A stretch of DNA of 64,000 nucleotides from Clostridium_S neuense (GCF_045310695.1 NZ_JBJIAA010000008.1:167652-231651), one strand, 5' to 3'. Positions 33,366 through 42,538 are shown, counted from the first letter of the stretch. Numbers and translations are program-made. Notes: generated by a model from the sequence alone, not told the origin.

Positions 33366-33884
33366 ATGGGACTATTATTAGTAAAGCCGTCTATGAAATA
33401 TAAGAATCAAGTTTTAGAATACAAAAATGAGTTTATACAGGATGGCGATGATTTGGCTGGTACATCATATTTAGAAGAATATGATGTTTATGAAGAATGG
33501 ATGAAATTTGTACTTGATAATGAAAATGAAATTACAAAGCATACGAAAGTGACAGCAAATGTGTTTTTGGCAATTAGGGAAGAAGACAATAAATTAGTTG
33601 GTATTATAAATATTAGGCATACATTAAATGAATATTTATATAAATATGGCGGACATATTGGATATAGTGTTAGGAAAAATGAACGCAGAAAAGGTTATGC
33701 CAAGAAAATGCTTAAAATAGCATTAGAAAAATGCAGAGAATTGGCAATTAAAAAGGTTTTACTTACGTGTGACGTTAATAATATCGCTTCCGAAAAAACA
33801 ATAAAAGCTTGTGGTGGGATATTAGAAAATGAGGTTTTTAAGGATGGGGAAGTAGTTCAGAGGTATTGGATAAATTTGCAGTAG
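33366..33884 (+). CDS. GNAT-family N-acetyltransferase
   Basis: A 172-residue acetyltransferase. The acetyl-CoA-binding motif A is visible (HIGYSVRKNERRKGYAKKML, with R-R-K-G-Y-A in the Q/RxxGxG/A position), followed by the C-terminal KACGGILENEV strand-helix. The opening is LVKPSMKYKNQVLEYKNEF. It resembles GNAT proteins often annotated as YjdJ-like; the substrate is unknown. The ATG at 33366 follows AAGGAGGTG. It is probably cotranscribed with the next gene. Confidence 0.82.
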   Translation: MGLLLVKPSMKYKNQVLEYKNEFIQDGDDLAGTSYLEEYDVYEEWMKFVLDNENEITKHTKVTANVFLAIREEDNKLVGIINIRHTLNEYLYKYGGHIGYSVRKNERRKGYAKKMLKIALEKCRELAIKKVLLTCDVNNIASEKTIKACGGILENEVFKDGEVVQRYWINLQ

Positions 33885-33938
33885 GATAAATTTATAATAT
33901 ATAATGAAATAAATATAAAAATTATGAGGAGGTATATT

Positions 33939-34541
33939 ATGGAACGAATGCCATTCAAGAGACCGACTGACCATTATGATGAAGAAATTAAGTACATAGA
34001 TGAAAAAATTTGTGAGCTTATAAATAAGCGTAAAGAAATTTCAAAGGATAATCCAGGTTATCCACCTTTTGATTACATAGTTAGTTGGGCAGAAAAATTT
34101 AATTTGTATGAAGAGTTCTTAAAATCATTATTCGGTGCACTCATGAATGAAAAAATGTATAAGCCGTTAATTAAGCCAAAAGTTTTTAAGAAGACTTTGC
34201 CAGTTTTAAAATGCATAGAAATAGATAATCACCTTTTCTCTATAACTTGTATTCGTCAGTATTCTAATGCAAGTGTTGTAAATTTTAATGTAGATTGGGA
34301 TAGTACTAGCGAGTCTTTAGAAGATTCTACTAGAAGACATACTAACTTCGAAATGTTTATTGATGAGAAGCATGATTGTCAAATGCTAAATGGCACAGGA
34401 GGAAGCGGGCATTTTCATTATAATTTTGTCGTGTCACCAGCACTTCCGGATGATCTTTCGGGAATTGAAATTGTTTTTAGAGAGTATGAGTATCCGTTTA
34501 TAGATAAAACAATAGGTAAAAATATTATAATAGGGCTATAA
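33939..34541 (+). CDS. Hypothetical protein
   Basis: A 200-residue soluble protein, which I do not recognise. It begins MERMPFKRPTDHYDEEI with an N-terminal helical part (CELINKRKEIS resembles chorismate-mutase-like or other coiled helices), followed by a probable beta-rich C-terminal half. No signal peptide or membrane helix. The second ATG (33939) is chosen, since the first overlaps the GAGGAGG site. It is 54 bases downstream of the acetyltransferase and probably in its transcript. Confidence 0.65.
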   Translation: MERMPFKRPTDHYDEEIKYIDEKICELINKRKEISKDNPGYPPFDYIVSWAEKFNLYEEFLKSLFGALMNEKMYKPLIKPKVFKKTLPVLKCIEIDNHLFSITCIRQYSNASVVNFNVDWDSTSESLEDSTRRHTNFEMFIDEKHDCQMLNGTGGSGHFHYNFVVSPALPDDLSGIEIVFREYEYPFIDKTIGKNIIIGL

Positions 34542-34582
34542 TTAACTTTTTCAGTGAAAAGGAGAAGAATAATTTTAACTTG

Positions 34583-34921
34583 TCATTTATTATTTTTAAC
34601 TGTCTTTATGTATTTTTCTCCCCAAATCTTAAGACTATCTAAAACCACAGAAAATTCCTTACCAATTTCACTTAGTTTGTATTCTACCTTTGGCGGTACT
34701 TCAGGGTATACAGTTCTAATAATTATTCCATGCTTTTCTAAGGTACGAAGCTGCTTTGTAAGTGTTGCTTGAGTTATATCAGGAAGTAGTTTTTGCAATT
34801 CACTAAACCTAAGTGTTTTTTCACTTAAATGATGCAAAATAATTAATGCCCATTTTCCAGATAGGATTTTTTGAGAAGTTGCATATGGACATTTTCCGAA
34901 TAATTCTTCTTGTGTTAACAT
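34583..34921 (-). CDS. HxlR-family transcriptional regulator
   Basis: A 112-residue winged helix-turn-helix protein with the HxlR pattern: CPYATSQKILSGKWALIILHHL, FSELQKLLPDITQATLTKQLRTLE, then YPEVPPKVEYKLSEIG. The conserved Cys near the N terminus (Cys11) is the residue used for redox or electrophile sensing in relatives such as YodB and HypR. It is divergent from the pyridoxamine-oxidase-like gene at 35132 and probably controls it. Confidence 0.88.
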   Translation of the reverse strand: MLTQEELFGKCPYATSQKILSGKWALIILHHLSEKTLRFSELQKLLPDITQATLTKQLRTLEKHGIIIRTVYPEVPPKVEYKLSEIGKEFSVVLDSLKIWGEKYIKTVKNNK

Positions 34922-34936
34922 CGAATCTCCTCCAAT

Positions 34937-34954
34937 AGTATCTTTGTAGATACT
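34937..34954. promoter_or_regulatory. Candidate HxlR operator
   Basis: The inverted repeat AGTATC-6-GATACT lies just upstream of the HxlR start, in the 210-base divergent region. A weaker continuation (AAGTA ... GTACTTTT) follows. HxlR-type proteins bind such TAC/GTA dyads, so autoregulation is likely. Confidence 0.5.
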
Positions 34955-35131
34955 AAGTATTTAAAAAAATCGTACTTTTAAAAATTGATGTAACAAAATA
35001 TAATATATGTATAGTTAAATTATATCATATATCATATCAAAATTAAAAGTTTAGTAACAGCCTTAAGTTTTTATTTTAATCAATTTAAATTTTAAGGACG
35101 GTTTTACTATGTGTGAAAGGAAGTAATCAAG

Positions 35132-35527
35132 GTGGAAGAAGTATTAAAGTTTTTAAAGGAAAATCCAGTGTTTTATTTAGCAACAGTAGAAGGGGATCAG
35201 CCAAGAGTTCGTCCATTTGGAGCAGTAGCTGAGTTTGAAGGAAAATTATATATTTGTACTAACAACACTAAAAAGGTATTTAAGCAAATTGAAAAGAATT
35301 CTAAGGTTGAAATTTGCGGCATGGGTAAAGGTGGAAGCTGGCTTCGCATTGAAGCAAATTGTATTGCTGATGAAAGAAAAGAAGCAAAGGAAAAGATGCT
35401 TTCTGATAATCCAGGATTAAAAAATATGTATTCTGTAGATGATGGTATATTTGAAGTTCTTTACTTAAAAGATGCAACTGCAACTTTTGCAAGTATGAAA
35501 GGGGAACCAAAGATAGTTAAATTCTAG
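35132..35527 (+). CDS. Pyridoxamine 5'-phosphate oxidase-like flavin protein
   Basis: A 131-residue split-barrel flavin-binding protein. Features are FYLATVEGDQPRVRPFGAV at the N terminus and ICTNNTKKVFKQIEKN, typical of small FMN-binding proteins annotated as pyridoxamine 5'-phosphate oxidase family. It is too short to be PdxH itself, so a reductase or flavin-carrier role is more likely. A GTG start follows AAAGGAAG. It is divergent from an HxlR regulator, suggesting redox or electrophile induction. Confidence 0.83.
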   Translation: MEEVLKFLKENPVFYLATVEGDQPRVRPFGAVAEFEGKLYICTNNTKKVFKQIEKNSKVEICGMGKGGSWLRIEANCIADERKEAKEKMLSDNPGLKNMYSVDDGIFEVLYLKDATATFASMKGEPKIVKF

Positions 35528-35592
35528 TATTTGGGATAACACAGCAGTTGAGTATTTTGAGCATAGGATAAATTAATTTTGTTAGTATATAA

Positions 35593-35629
35593 GAAAAATG
35601 TGCATTATTTAATAAACAGCACATTTTTC
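35593..35629. terminator. Bidirectional terminator
   Basis: GAAAAATGTGC and GCACATTTTTC form a perfect 11-bp stem between convergent genes, with T-rich sequence on both strands. Confidence 0.82.
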
Positions 35630-35649
35630 ACATTCTATTCAGTAGAAGT

Positions 35650-36390
35650 TTACTTTTCTAATTCTATAAACAGATACATTGGTATTTTCGATAACCATTT
35701 AATTCTTGAAGACATGGACATTTGTTCTTTTGATGGAATTGGTTCATTCATATCTACTACTGTAAAATCATTTTTTATGAAAGCTTTGATATACTCTGAT
35801 AGGGTTCTATGCCTATATATTATGTTAGCATCAATACCTTTAATTTCTCCAATCCATTGTGCTGGGGTAAAATAATCGCTAACTAGAACTTTTATTTTAT
35901 CATCTTCTGATGTCCATTTACTTTCTTTTGGTTTAAAACACGGATGCAATATAGATATAAAAACTTTCCCATCAGTCTTTAGAACCCTATGTATTTCTTT
36001 TAGTGTTCCATATAGGTCTTCTACATCCATTAACATCATAGAGCAAAGTACAATATCATAAGTGCCGTCAGGTATATCTGTTAATTTATTAGCATTTCTA
36101 CATAAGGTATTAATTTTTAAGTTCTCTTCTTGAGCTTTATTTGTGACATAATTTATAAAAGTTTTAGAACAATCAACAGCGGTTACGATGGCTCCTTGCT
36201 TTGCTAAAGCTCTTGAATATCCTCCTTCCCCACAAGCCAAATCAAGAATTTGTTTTCCCTTGACCTTTCCTAACTTTTGCAGGGTATAGGGCATTATATA
36301 GTATAATCTAAAGTCATTTGTTTGAGCTTTTTCAATCCAAGTATCAATTCTAACTTGGTTCCAGCATTTAGTTGAACTATCTTGATTCAT
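35650..36390 (-). CDS. SAM-dependent methyltransferase
   Basis: A 246-residue class I methyltransferase. Motif I is ILDLACGEGGYSRALA, the ribose-binding acidic residue is in VTAVDCSKTF, and motif IV is DIVLCSMMLMDV, followed by EIHRVLKTDGKVFISILHPC, the post-motif region typical of the Methyltransf_11 group. Such enzymes include UbiE-like and small-molecule methyltransferases; the substrate is unknown. It is monocistronic and opposite in strand to the flavin protein. Confidence 0.84.
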   Translation of the reverse strand: MNQDSSTKCWNQVRIDTWIEKAQTNDFRLYYIMPYTLQKLGKVKGKQILDLACGEGGYSRALAKQGAIVTAVDCSKTFINYVTNKAQEENLKINTLCRNANKLTDIPDGTYDIVLCSMMLMDVEDLYGTLKEIHRVLKTDGKVFISILHPCFKPKESKWTSEDDKIKVLVSDYFTPAQWIGEIKGIDANIIYRHRTLSEYIKAFIKNDFTVVDMNEPIPSKEQMSMSSRIKWLSKIPMYLFIELEK

Positions 36391-36480
36391 TTTGTACCCC
36401 CTAAAGCTTACATTTTTATATATATTAAGTATTTATAATTATATCATTAATATTCACCTAGAGGGATAATGGTATTATAC

Positions 36481-36530
36481 TTCCGGAGGTACGGAGGGAT
36501 TTTTTTCTACTACATGTGAGCCAAGCATTG
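36481..36530. repeat. Family-B module, inverted
   Basis: TTCCGGAGGTACGGAGGGAT followed by CTACTACATGTGAGCC is the reverse complement of the module found at 15419 and 63417 (CTCACATGGTGG, then TCCTTCGTACC). It ends against the stop codon of the ABC permease gene. No family-A palindrome accompanies it here. Confidence 0.6.
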
Positions 36531-37745
36531 TCAATTTGTGCTTTTTTCTAATTTCATAATTTCAAGCCCAAGTATAAAGAATACAGCTGCAAAGCCTATA
36601 AGAATAAGTGATGGGGTATAGACAGCGTTTATATTTGTATTTCTTGTAATCAAATCTGTGGTTCCTTTAATTACCCATGTTTGCGGAACAAAGTTTGAAA
36701 CTTTTAGCATGGTGTCTGACATTATATTTCTTGGAAACATGCAGCCGGCAAGCAGACAAGTTGGAATTACAACTATAGGTACAAGGGTTGTAAGCTGTTT
36801 CTTTGTTTTTACGAAGGAAGAAAGAGCAGTTCCTAGCCCAATTGAAGCAAGTAAAAATGATGAAAACAGAAGTATTATACCTAGAGGAGAGCTTCCCCAG
36901 TTTAAGTTAAGCACGTATTTGCTAAATAAAATGAGTATACCAACTTGAAGCCAGCCAATTATAAAGTTACCAAATACATATCCACATAAAATAGTTCTGT
37001 TTTTGGTAGGTGTGGACTCAGTTCGTGTCCAGGTTCCAAATTCCTTTTCTTCAAGAATAGAGCCTGCCCCAAGGCTCACGAAAAACATAATAAACATTAT
37101 CATTATTCCTATTGCACTTGTAGATAATTTATCCTTTGCATGTGTTTTGTTTTTTTGAAGCGTATTTAGGCTATAGGTACTTTTCTGGGTTTTTATATTT
37201 TTTAAATAATCTTTTTCAATGTTATTCTCAATTTCAGTTTTTTTATTTTCATTAACTAGCTTCACTGATGTTAGTAAGCTTGCTGAAGCTTTTTTAGCAT
37301 TCTCTCCAATGGAAAGCTGCTGAATGTAATTTTCTACGATTATACCAAAGGAGGAGGTGTTTTCGTTATCCTGAAGCTTTATCATACCAATGTCTTTAGC
37401 TTTGTTATTTTCTATAGAAGCTGAAAAATTTTTTGGAATTACAAAACTCATTGAGAGTTTTCCATTTTCGACAGCTTTACGAGAACTTTCATAGCTACTT
37501 TCAGTTACGTCAAAATATTTATCATTTTTAAGCATATTTATAAGCCGCTTTGAGTATTTACCGGTGTCGTTGTTTACAATTCCTACAGGGTATTTTACAT
37601 TTTTGCTGTCATCGCTGGAATTTTCAAAACCAACAGCTAAAACTGTAACAAAAATGATTGGAGTCAAAATTATTGCAGCAAGAGACATTTTATCTTTTGC
37701 AAGCAGCTTCAATTTTAATAATCCTATATAAATAAACTTTTTCAT
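36531..37745 (-). CDS. ABC-2 permease with large extracytoplasmic loop
   Basis: A 404-residue membrane protein of the YhgE/Pip-like or ABC-2_membrane_3 type. It has one N-terminal helix (about 18-38), an extracytoplasmic domain of about 150 residues (PVGIVNNDTGKYSKRL), and a C-terminal block of five helices with EEKEFGTWTRTESTPTKNR before the second helix group. It pairs with the similar gene just upstream (37759) and with the ATPase at 38958. The ATG at 37745 is favoured over an upstream TTG that overlaps the previous gene. The substrate is unknown; drugs, lantibiotics or lipids are typical. Confidence 0.84.
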   Translation of the reverse strand: MKKFIYIGLLKLKLLAKDKMSLAAIILTPIIFVTVLAVGFENSSDDSKNVKYPVGIVNNDTGKYSKRLINMLKNDKYFDVTESSYESSRKAVENGKLSMSFVIPKNFSASIENNKAKDIGMIKLQDNENTSSFGIIVENYIQQLSIGENAKKASASLLTSVKLVNENKKTEIENNIEKDYLKNIKTQKSTYSLNTLQKNKTHAKDKLSTSAIGIMIMFIMFFVSLGAGSILEEKEFGTWTRTESTPTKNRTILCGYVFGNFIIGWLQVGILILFSKYVLNLNWGSSPLGIILLFSSFLLASIGLGTALSSFVKTKKQLTTLVPIVVIPTCLLAGCMFPRNIMSDTMLKVSNFVPQTWVIKGTTDLITRNTNINAVYTPSLILIGFAAVFFILGLEIMKLEKSTN

Positions 37746-37758
37746 GCAGATCACATCC

Positions 37759-38943
37759 TTAATCAAATTTAAATTTAAAGGTACCGCAAAGTAAAAGCAA
37801 GCTTCCGATAACTACTAAAACTATAGAAGGAATAATAATGGAACTAAAGCCGCTGCCCATCATTAAGCTTAAATATCCCCTAAGTGCCCAGTTGTTTAAC
37901 ATAAATTTTGATGCAGTTTGCATAGCCTCTGGCATTTGAGATAGGGGATACATGCTTCCACCTATAAATGACATTATCATAATTATAACGGCACTAGTTA
38001 GAAGAACAGATTTTGTGCTTTTAAATATCAATGATAAGAATAATGAAAAGCCGCAGGAGGCAAATATCATTGCAAGGGATAATACTGTGAGTCCAGATAA
38101 GGAATTTCCCCAACTGACGTTAAATACTATTTTAGTAAAAGCCACAAGCACGATAACATCAAAAATCCCTAGAAAAAATACACCAAGAACTTTGCCTAAA
38201 AATATCTCAAATTTTGATGCAGGGGTTGTGAAGAGTTTTTTTAAGGTTCCGTCTTCTCTTTCCTCAAGCATGGAGCTTGTGCCGAGGCTGCCCACAAATA
38301 AAGCATACATCGCAAGCATTGCAGCAGAGTAATACTGCATTGCAGAAAGTTTATCCTTAGCTTTTAGAGAACTTTCAGTAAGCTTAAAACTGCTGCTTTT
38401 AGTTTTAGCTACAAGTTTATTTATTATCATATGACCGTCTAGCTTGTAGCTTTTAAGCTGTCCATTTGAGGCTTCAACGGCTGCTTCAATAGAGGAAACG
38501 GTAGCAGTATAACTTTTGACAAAGCTTTCTACGGTTTTGGCATCAACAGTATTTCCGGGGTCAGAGTATATTTCTATGTTAGTTTTTTTGCCATTTGTAG
38601 TATCCTTAGAATATCCTTTTGGTATAACTATAAGCACAGGTAATTGTCCATTTTTAATTTCATCCTTTGCAGAGGCTTCACTCATTCTTTTGTAATTTAT
38701 CATTTTACTTACGTCTTTTGACTTTAATACATTCTTGAATTCCTTTGAGTATTCTCCGTTGTCATTATCAACTACAGCGACATCAAATTTATTAATCGTA
38801 ACTGCATTACTTTTGAAGGTACTACTGAGTGCCATTCCAAGCACTAATATCAGAACAATAGGCATGAGCACTATGCGTGCCATAGACTTTTTATCCTTTA
38901 AAGTGATAAGCAAATCCTTAAAACTTATATGTAAAATCTTCAT
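37759..38943 (-). CDS. ABC-2 permease with large extracytoplasmic loop
   Basis: A 394-residue paralog of the next gene. It has an N-terminal helix (about 22-42), an extracytoplasmic domain (FDVAVVDNDNGEYSKEF, then QLPVLIVIPKGYSKD) and a C-terminal membrane block with EEREDGTLKKLFTTPASKFE. Two such half-permeases plus one ATPase would make a heterodimeric exporter of the YfiLMN or linearmycin-resistance (LnrLMN) type. That comparison rests on gene order (ATPase, permease, permease, with a NarL-type two-component system adjacent) and is not proof of the substrate. Confidence 0.86.
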   Translation of the reverse strand: MKILHISFKDLLITLKDKKSMARIVLMPIVLILVLGMALSSTFKSNAVTINKFDVAVVDNDNGEYSKEFKNVLKSKDVSKMINYKRMSEASAKDEIKNGQLPVLIVIPKGYSKDTTNGKKTNIEIYSDPGNTVDAKTVESFVKSYTATVSSIEAAVEASNGQLKSYKLDGHMIINKLVAKTKSSSFKLTESSLKAKDKLSAMQYYSAAMLAMYALFVGSLGTSSMLEEREDGTLKKLFTTPASKFEIFLGKVLGVFFLGIFDVIVLVAFTKIVFNVSWGNSLSGLTVLSLAMIFASCGFSLFLSLIFKSTKSVLLTSAVIIMIMSFIGGSMYPLSQMPEAMQTASKFMLNNWALRGYLSLMMGSGFSSIIIPSIVLVVIGSLLLLCGTFKFKFD

Positions 38944-38957
38944 TTTATAAGCCTCCT

Positions 38958-39893
38958 TTAATCTCTTAATGCTCTTCCTGTAAGATTTAAAAATACACTT
39001 TCAAGATTGGGTTCATCAACTTTAATGGAAAGTATTTTAGCGTTCATTTTAGAAAATAGGTCAAGCAAGCTTGATAAAATGTTTTTATTGCCACAAGAAT
39101 TTATTATTATTTTGTTGTCATTTATATCTAGGCTTTTTACACCATAAATTTCTTTTGCTTTTTCTAAAATATGAGGGTTTATTTGGGATATTTCAATTTC
39201 TATTTTGTCTTGTTTAGCAACTGATTTTTTTAATTCATCCTTTTCTCCAATTGCGATGAGCTTTCCGTGATCTACTATTCCTATTCTTGTGCAGAGATAT
39301 TCAATTTCCTCCATGTAGTGGCTTGTATAAATTATTGTCATTCCTTCTGAATTAAGTTTCTTTACACTTTCAAGTATGTGATTTCTAGATTGTGGGTCAA
39401 TTCCAACTGTTGGCTCATCCATTATTAGTATTTGTGGATGATGAAGAAGTGCAGCGGCTATGTTAATTCTTCTTTTCATACCACCAGAATAGCTTTTAAT
39501 AGTTTCATTTTTTCTATCTTCAAGATTGGCTATTTCTAGTACTTCTGAAACTCTTTCTTTTAATAATTTGCCAGATAAATTATACATTCTTCCCCAGAAA
39601 TAAAGATTTTCTTTGGCAGTAAGCGTGGGGTAAAGAGCTATATCCTGAGGAACAAGTCCTATAGCATTTTTGGCGAGCATTGGATATTTCAAAGTGTCTT
39701 TACCATCAATAAGGATTTTACCTTCGGTTGGTTTTAAAAGACCAGACAGCATAGATATAGTGGTTGATTTTCCAGCACCATTAGGTCCAAGAAGTCCAAA
39801 TACTTCTCCTTTATTTATTTCAAAGCTTAGTCCTTTAACAGCAGTATTTTTGTCATATTCTTTTACTAGATTTTCTATTTTAATTAGGCACAC
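38958..39893 (-). CDS. ABC transporter ATP-binding protein
   Basis: A 311-residue ATPase. Walker A is GPNGAGKST, the signature is YSGGMKRR, Walker B is ILIMDEPT followed by VGIDPQS, and the switch is TSHYMEEIE. A C-terminal extension (about 225-311) is like that of exporter ATPases (LSIKVDEPNLESVFLNLTG). A GTG start is preceded by AAAGGATG. It is first in a three-gene operon with two permeases. The LnrL/YfiL-like arrangement with an adjacent HisKA_3 kinase and NarL regulator suggests induction by an amphipathic antibiotic. Confidence 0.9.
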   Translation of the reverse strand: MCLIKIENLVKEYDKNTAVKGLSFEINKGEVFGLLGPNGAGKSTTISMLSGLLKPTEGKILIDGKDTLKYPMLAKNAIGLVPQDIALYPTLTAKENLYFWGRMYNLSGKLLKERVSEVLEIANLEDRKNETIKSYSGGMKRRINIAAALLHHPQILIMDEPTVGIDPQSRNHILESVKKLNSEGMTIIYTSHYMEEIEYLCTRIGIVDHGKLIAIGEKDELKKSVAKQDKIEIEISQINPHILEKAKEIYGVKSLDINDNKIIINSCGNKNILSSLLDLFSKMNAKILSIKVDEPNLESVFLNLTGRALRD

Positions 39894-39928
39894 TTTATAT
39901 CATCCTTTCTTTAGATGCATGAATTTTT

Positions 39929-39963
39929 AAAAATCAATTGTTATAGATTAACAATTGATTTTT
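39929..39963. promoter_or_regulatory. Perfect dyad upstream of the ABC operon
   Basis: AAAAATCAATTGTT and AACAATTGATTTTT form a perfect 14-bp inverted repeat with a 7-base centre, 35 bases before the ABC ATPase start. It could be the binding site of the NarL-type regulator encoded at 40206 or a leader hairpin. The surrounding gap 39894-40205 has no gene. Confidence 0.5.
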
Positions 39964-40060
39964 GTTTAGTTCATAGTTCACAATAATTTCTTTATTATGA
40001 TTAAAGTATATATCTTAGAATGAATTTTTTGATGTGCCCAAATGCCTATTTTAAGGTCAC

Positions 40061-40097
40061 AAAAAAACCATGACCTTTGTCACACCTGGTCATGGTT
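40061..40097 (-). terminator. Terminator of the two-component operon
   Basis: On the minus strand AACCATGACC pairs with GGTCATGGTT, followed by seven Ts. It ends the kinase-regulator transcript, so the ABC genes beyond it need their own promoter. Confidence 0.8.
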
Positions 40098-40124
40098 CTG
40101 ATTTACTGAGCACCGCATGTAGTG

Positions 40125-40205
40125 CTATTATGTAAGCATAAGTTTAAGATTTTTTAGAGCGTAGCGGAGAAAAATCATCCTTCACTCTACTCTTTACTCT
40201 GTTCT
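40125..40205. repeat. Family-E repeat, inverted
   Basis: Bases ending in CTTCACTCTACTCTTTACTC are the reverse complement of 4800-4870 (GAGTAGAGTGAAGGATGA, then TTTTTCTC and GCTATGCTT). The repeat abuts the regulator's stop codon. Confidence 0.6.
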
Positions 40206-40838
40206 CTAATTTAAGTGGTTTTTAGCATAAAGTGCAATTTGCGTTCTATCTCTTAAATCAAGTTTACTTAGAATATTAGTTACATGGTTTTTTACGGTTC
40301 CTTCTGAAATAAATAAAAGCTTGGCTATTTCTTTGTTTGTATTACCTTCTGCGATAAGTTTTACAATTTCAGATTCTCTTTGTGTAAGATCGTCGATTTT
40401 TTTAGGTTTACTGTTACCGCCAAGCCCGGTTACAATTTTTGCGGCTACAGCAGGATCAATAAGTACGCCTCCATTTACAACTGTTCTTATGGAACCAGCA
40501 AGCTTATCCGATTCCACATCCTTTAATAGATAACCCTTTGCGCCGTATTTTAATGCTTCAAATATATAATCATCTTCAAGAAAGGTCGTTAATATTATTA
40601 TTTTAATGTCAGGGTAAGCTTCACTTATTTTTTGAGTTCCAATTACTCCATCGCATTTTGGCATTCTTATATCCATGAGAATAACATCGGGCTTCAGCTT
40701 TTCTGTTAGCTCCAAGGCTTCATTGCCATTAGCTGCAGCACCAACAACGGTTAAATCTTCTTCCATGTCAAGTATAAGCTTTAGTCCATCTCTTATTATG
40801 GATTGATCATCGGCAATTAGTACTTTTATTTTATTCAT
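40206..40838 (-). CDS. NarL/LuxR-family response regulator
   Basis: A 210-residue regulator. The receiver domain has acidic residues (IADDQ), phospho-Asp56 (VILMDIRMP), and KGYLLKD. The C-terminal LuxR-type helix-turn-helix reads LTQRESEIVKLIAEGNTNKEIA, then TVKNHVTNILSKL. The ATG at 40838 lies right at the kinase stop codon, so the two are translationally coupled. It probably activates the ABC exporter operon at 38958, since such pairs usually control the adjacent transporter. Confidence 0.93.
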   Translation of the reverse strand: MNKIKVLIADDQSIIRDGLKLILDMEEDLTVVGAAANGNEALELTEKLKPDVILMDIRMPKCDGVIGTQKISEAYPDIKIIILTTFLEDDYIFEALKYGAKGYLLKDVESDKLAGSIRTVVNGGVLIDPAVAAKIVTGLGGNSKPKKIDDLTQRESEIVKLIAEGNTNKEIAKLLFISEGTVKNHVTNILSKLDLRDRTQIALYAKNHLN

Positions 40839-40839
40839 T

Positions 40840-42024
40840 TTATACCTCCACTGGAATAAATCCATTTATACTAAAGTTACTTTCGCCAGATATCTTTAAA
40901 TTTCCTCCAAGAACTTCTACTCTTTCTTGCATTGTAGTTAGTCCAGTGCCCTTTTTTATATTAGGACAGTTAAGACCATCATTTGTAATGCAGAATTCTA
41001 CTCCATTTTCTCTAAAACATATATCAACATAGGCATTGTTTGCACGACCATATTTAGTACAGTTTGTAAGAGCTTCTTGGATGGCTCTATAAACAGCAAC
41101 TTCAATTGCAGGTGATAGTTTGTATTGACGTCTTGAAATATTAAAGTGAACTGCAATACCAGTGTTTTTTTCATAATCGCTTATTAAATCTTTAATTGCA
41201 TTTATGCCAGTAAGTTTATCATTTGACTTTATTGATTTAACGGATTTTCTAACTTCACTAAGTGAATATCGAGCCAGTTCTTGAGCTTTTTTTAATTCTA
41301 CTTTTGTTTTATTAACATCTTTACCTATAAGTTTATTGCATATATCCACTTCCATTATTAATGCTGTGAGGCTGTGACCTATTGTATCGTGTATTTCTCC
41401 TGCAAGCCTGTTTCTTTCATTTAAAATTGATACTTCTTCTACTTTTTTTGAATAATCCTTGAGCTTTTTATTTGCAGCTTCCAGATCTTCTTCTGATTTC
41501 TTTAATTCAGAATATAAAAGTTGCATTTTATCTTTCAAGAAGATTGTCTTTTTTAGAAGATATGCGGCACAGGCAAAGAAAGTTATTGCAACCCAATATG
41601 CTAAAAGGTCTGAAAAAATAAATTGAATGGACAAATTTTTATACTTAATGAAGGAGAACAAAGCTAGAGTAATATATGACGGTATCGAAATTAAAATTGA
41701 CATTTTAAAGCGTGGAAATAGGAAGGTGTCAACTATCAATATAAATATAAGTACGAAGGTAACATAACAAAAATAATAATACATAAAGGTGATTATTATA
41801 AGTTCAATTAAGATAGAGCTTATAAATAAAGCAATTCTATGGCTAAATTTATAAATTCTTAATGACGAGGTTATAAGTACAGCTAAAAAAAACAGTGTAA
41901 AAATTGCAGCGGATTTAATGTTACTTCCAATTTCAATAATAGATGCTATGTACATTAGCGCGTAAGTTAAATATCTAGATATTAAGAGATAGGTCAATTT
42001 TTTTAATTCTAAGTATTCCTCCAT
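40840..42024 (-). CDS. Membrane histidine kinase (HisKA_3 type)
   Basis: A 394-residue kinase with about six membrane helices in the first 155 residues and almost no extracellular loop, as in intramembrane-sensing kinases. A coiled coil (about 165-205), a HisKA_3 dimerisation domain with phospho-His212 (RNRLAGEIHDTIGHSL) and a HATPase domain (AIQEALTNCTKYG, then GTGLTTMQERV) follow. Its partner is the NarL-type regulator. Such kinases (DesK, LiaS and LnrJ groups) detect membrane perturbation. The ATG at 42024 follows TTGGAGG. Confidence 0.91.
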   Translation of the reverse strand: MEEYLELKKLTYLLISRYLTYALMYIASIIEIGSNIKSAAIFTLFFLAVLITSSLRIYKFSHRIALFISSILIELIIITFMYYYFCYVTFVLIFILIVDTFLFPRFKMSILISIPSYITLALFSFIKYKNLSIQFIFSDLLAYWVAITFFACAAYLLKKTIFLKDKMQLLYSELKKSEEDLEAANKKLKDYSKKVEEVSILNERNRLAGEIHDTIGHSLTALIMEVDICNKLIGKDVNKTKVELKKAQELARYSLSEVRKSVKSIKSNDKLTGINAIKDLISDYEKNTGIAVHFNISRRQYKLSPAIEVAVYRAIQEALTNCTKYGRANNAYVDICFRENGVEFCITNDGLNCPNIKKGTGLTTMQERVEVLGGNLKISGESNFSINGFIPVEV

Positions 42025-42085
42025 GTTTTCCTCCAAAGTTTAAATTATTATTCAATTTACATTATAATATAATATTTTAATCCTG

Positions 42086-42125
42086 TTGACAAACATGTAT
42101 ATACTGTATATACTGTACATATACA
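42086..42125 (+). promoter_or_regulatory. GntR/ABC operon promoter with overlapping operator
   Basis: TTGACA (42086-42091), a 17-bp spacer and TATACT (42109-42114) form a strong promoter. It is overlapped by TGTATATACTGTATATAC (from 42096) and then TGTACATATACA, which make an inverted array of TGTATA half-sites. YtrA-type GntR repressors bind such sites, so the first gene of the operon is likely autorepressed. Confidence 0.75.
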
Positions 42126-42163
42126 AAAAATATAATATACTCATTTGCAAAGGGGTACTAAGC

Positions 42164-42538
42164 ATGGACATAATTATTTCGAATTCTTCTAATGATCCAA
42201 TATATGAGCAGATTGCATCGCAAATAAAAAGTCTTATTTTTAATGGAGAACTTTCAGAGGGAGAACCGCTTCCATCTATAAGAAGTTTGTCCAAGGAACT
42301 TAAGATAAGTGTAATTACTACTAAAAAGGCATATGAGAAGCTTGAAAATGAAGGTTTTATAGACACTGTGCCCGGAAAAGGTTCATATATTGCGGGACAA
42401 AATAAAGAAATTTTAAGAGAAAACAGAATAAAAGTAATTGAAGAAAAATTGACGGAGGCAGTTGAGGCGAGCAAGCTAGTTAATTTGCCTCTTGAGGATT
42501 TAAAAGATATTTTAGAAATTATATATAACAATCAGTAA
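42164..42538 (+). CDS. GntR-family regulator, YtrA subfamily
   Basis: A 124-residue short GntR protein. The winged helix-turn-helix (PIYEQIASQIKSLIFNGEL, then LPSIRSLSKELKISVITTKKAYEKLENEG) is followed by only about 50 residues, the short C-terminal dimerisation helices of the YtrA type. Such repressors typically lead ABC-transporter operons and respond to cell-wall antibiotics. The ATG at 42164 follows AAAGGGG. It is cotranscribed with the ATPase 12 bases downstream. Confidence 0.9.
   Translation: MDIIISNSSNDPIYEQIASQIKSLIFNGELSEGEPLPSIRSLSKELKISVITTKKAYEKLENEGFIDTVPGKGSYIAGQNKEILRENRIKVIEEKLTEAVEASKLVNLPLEDLKDILEIIYNNQ

Noticed and set aside
35235..35510. Overlapping frames on both strands inside the flavin-protein gene
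   Set aside because: They are alternate-frame shadows of a gene with clear family motifs and have no start signals.
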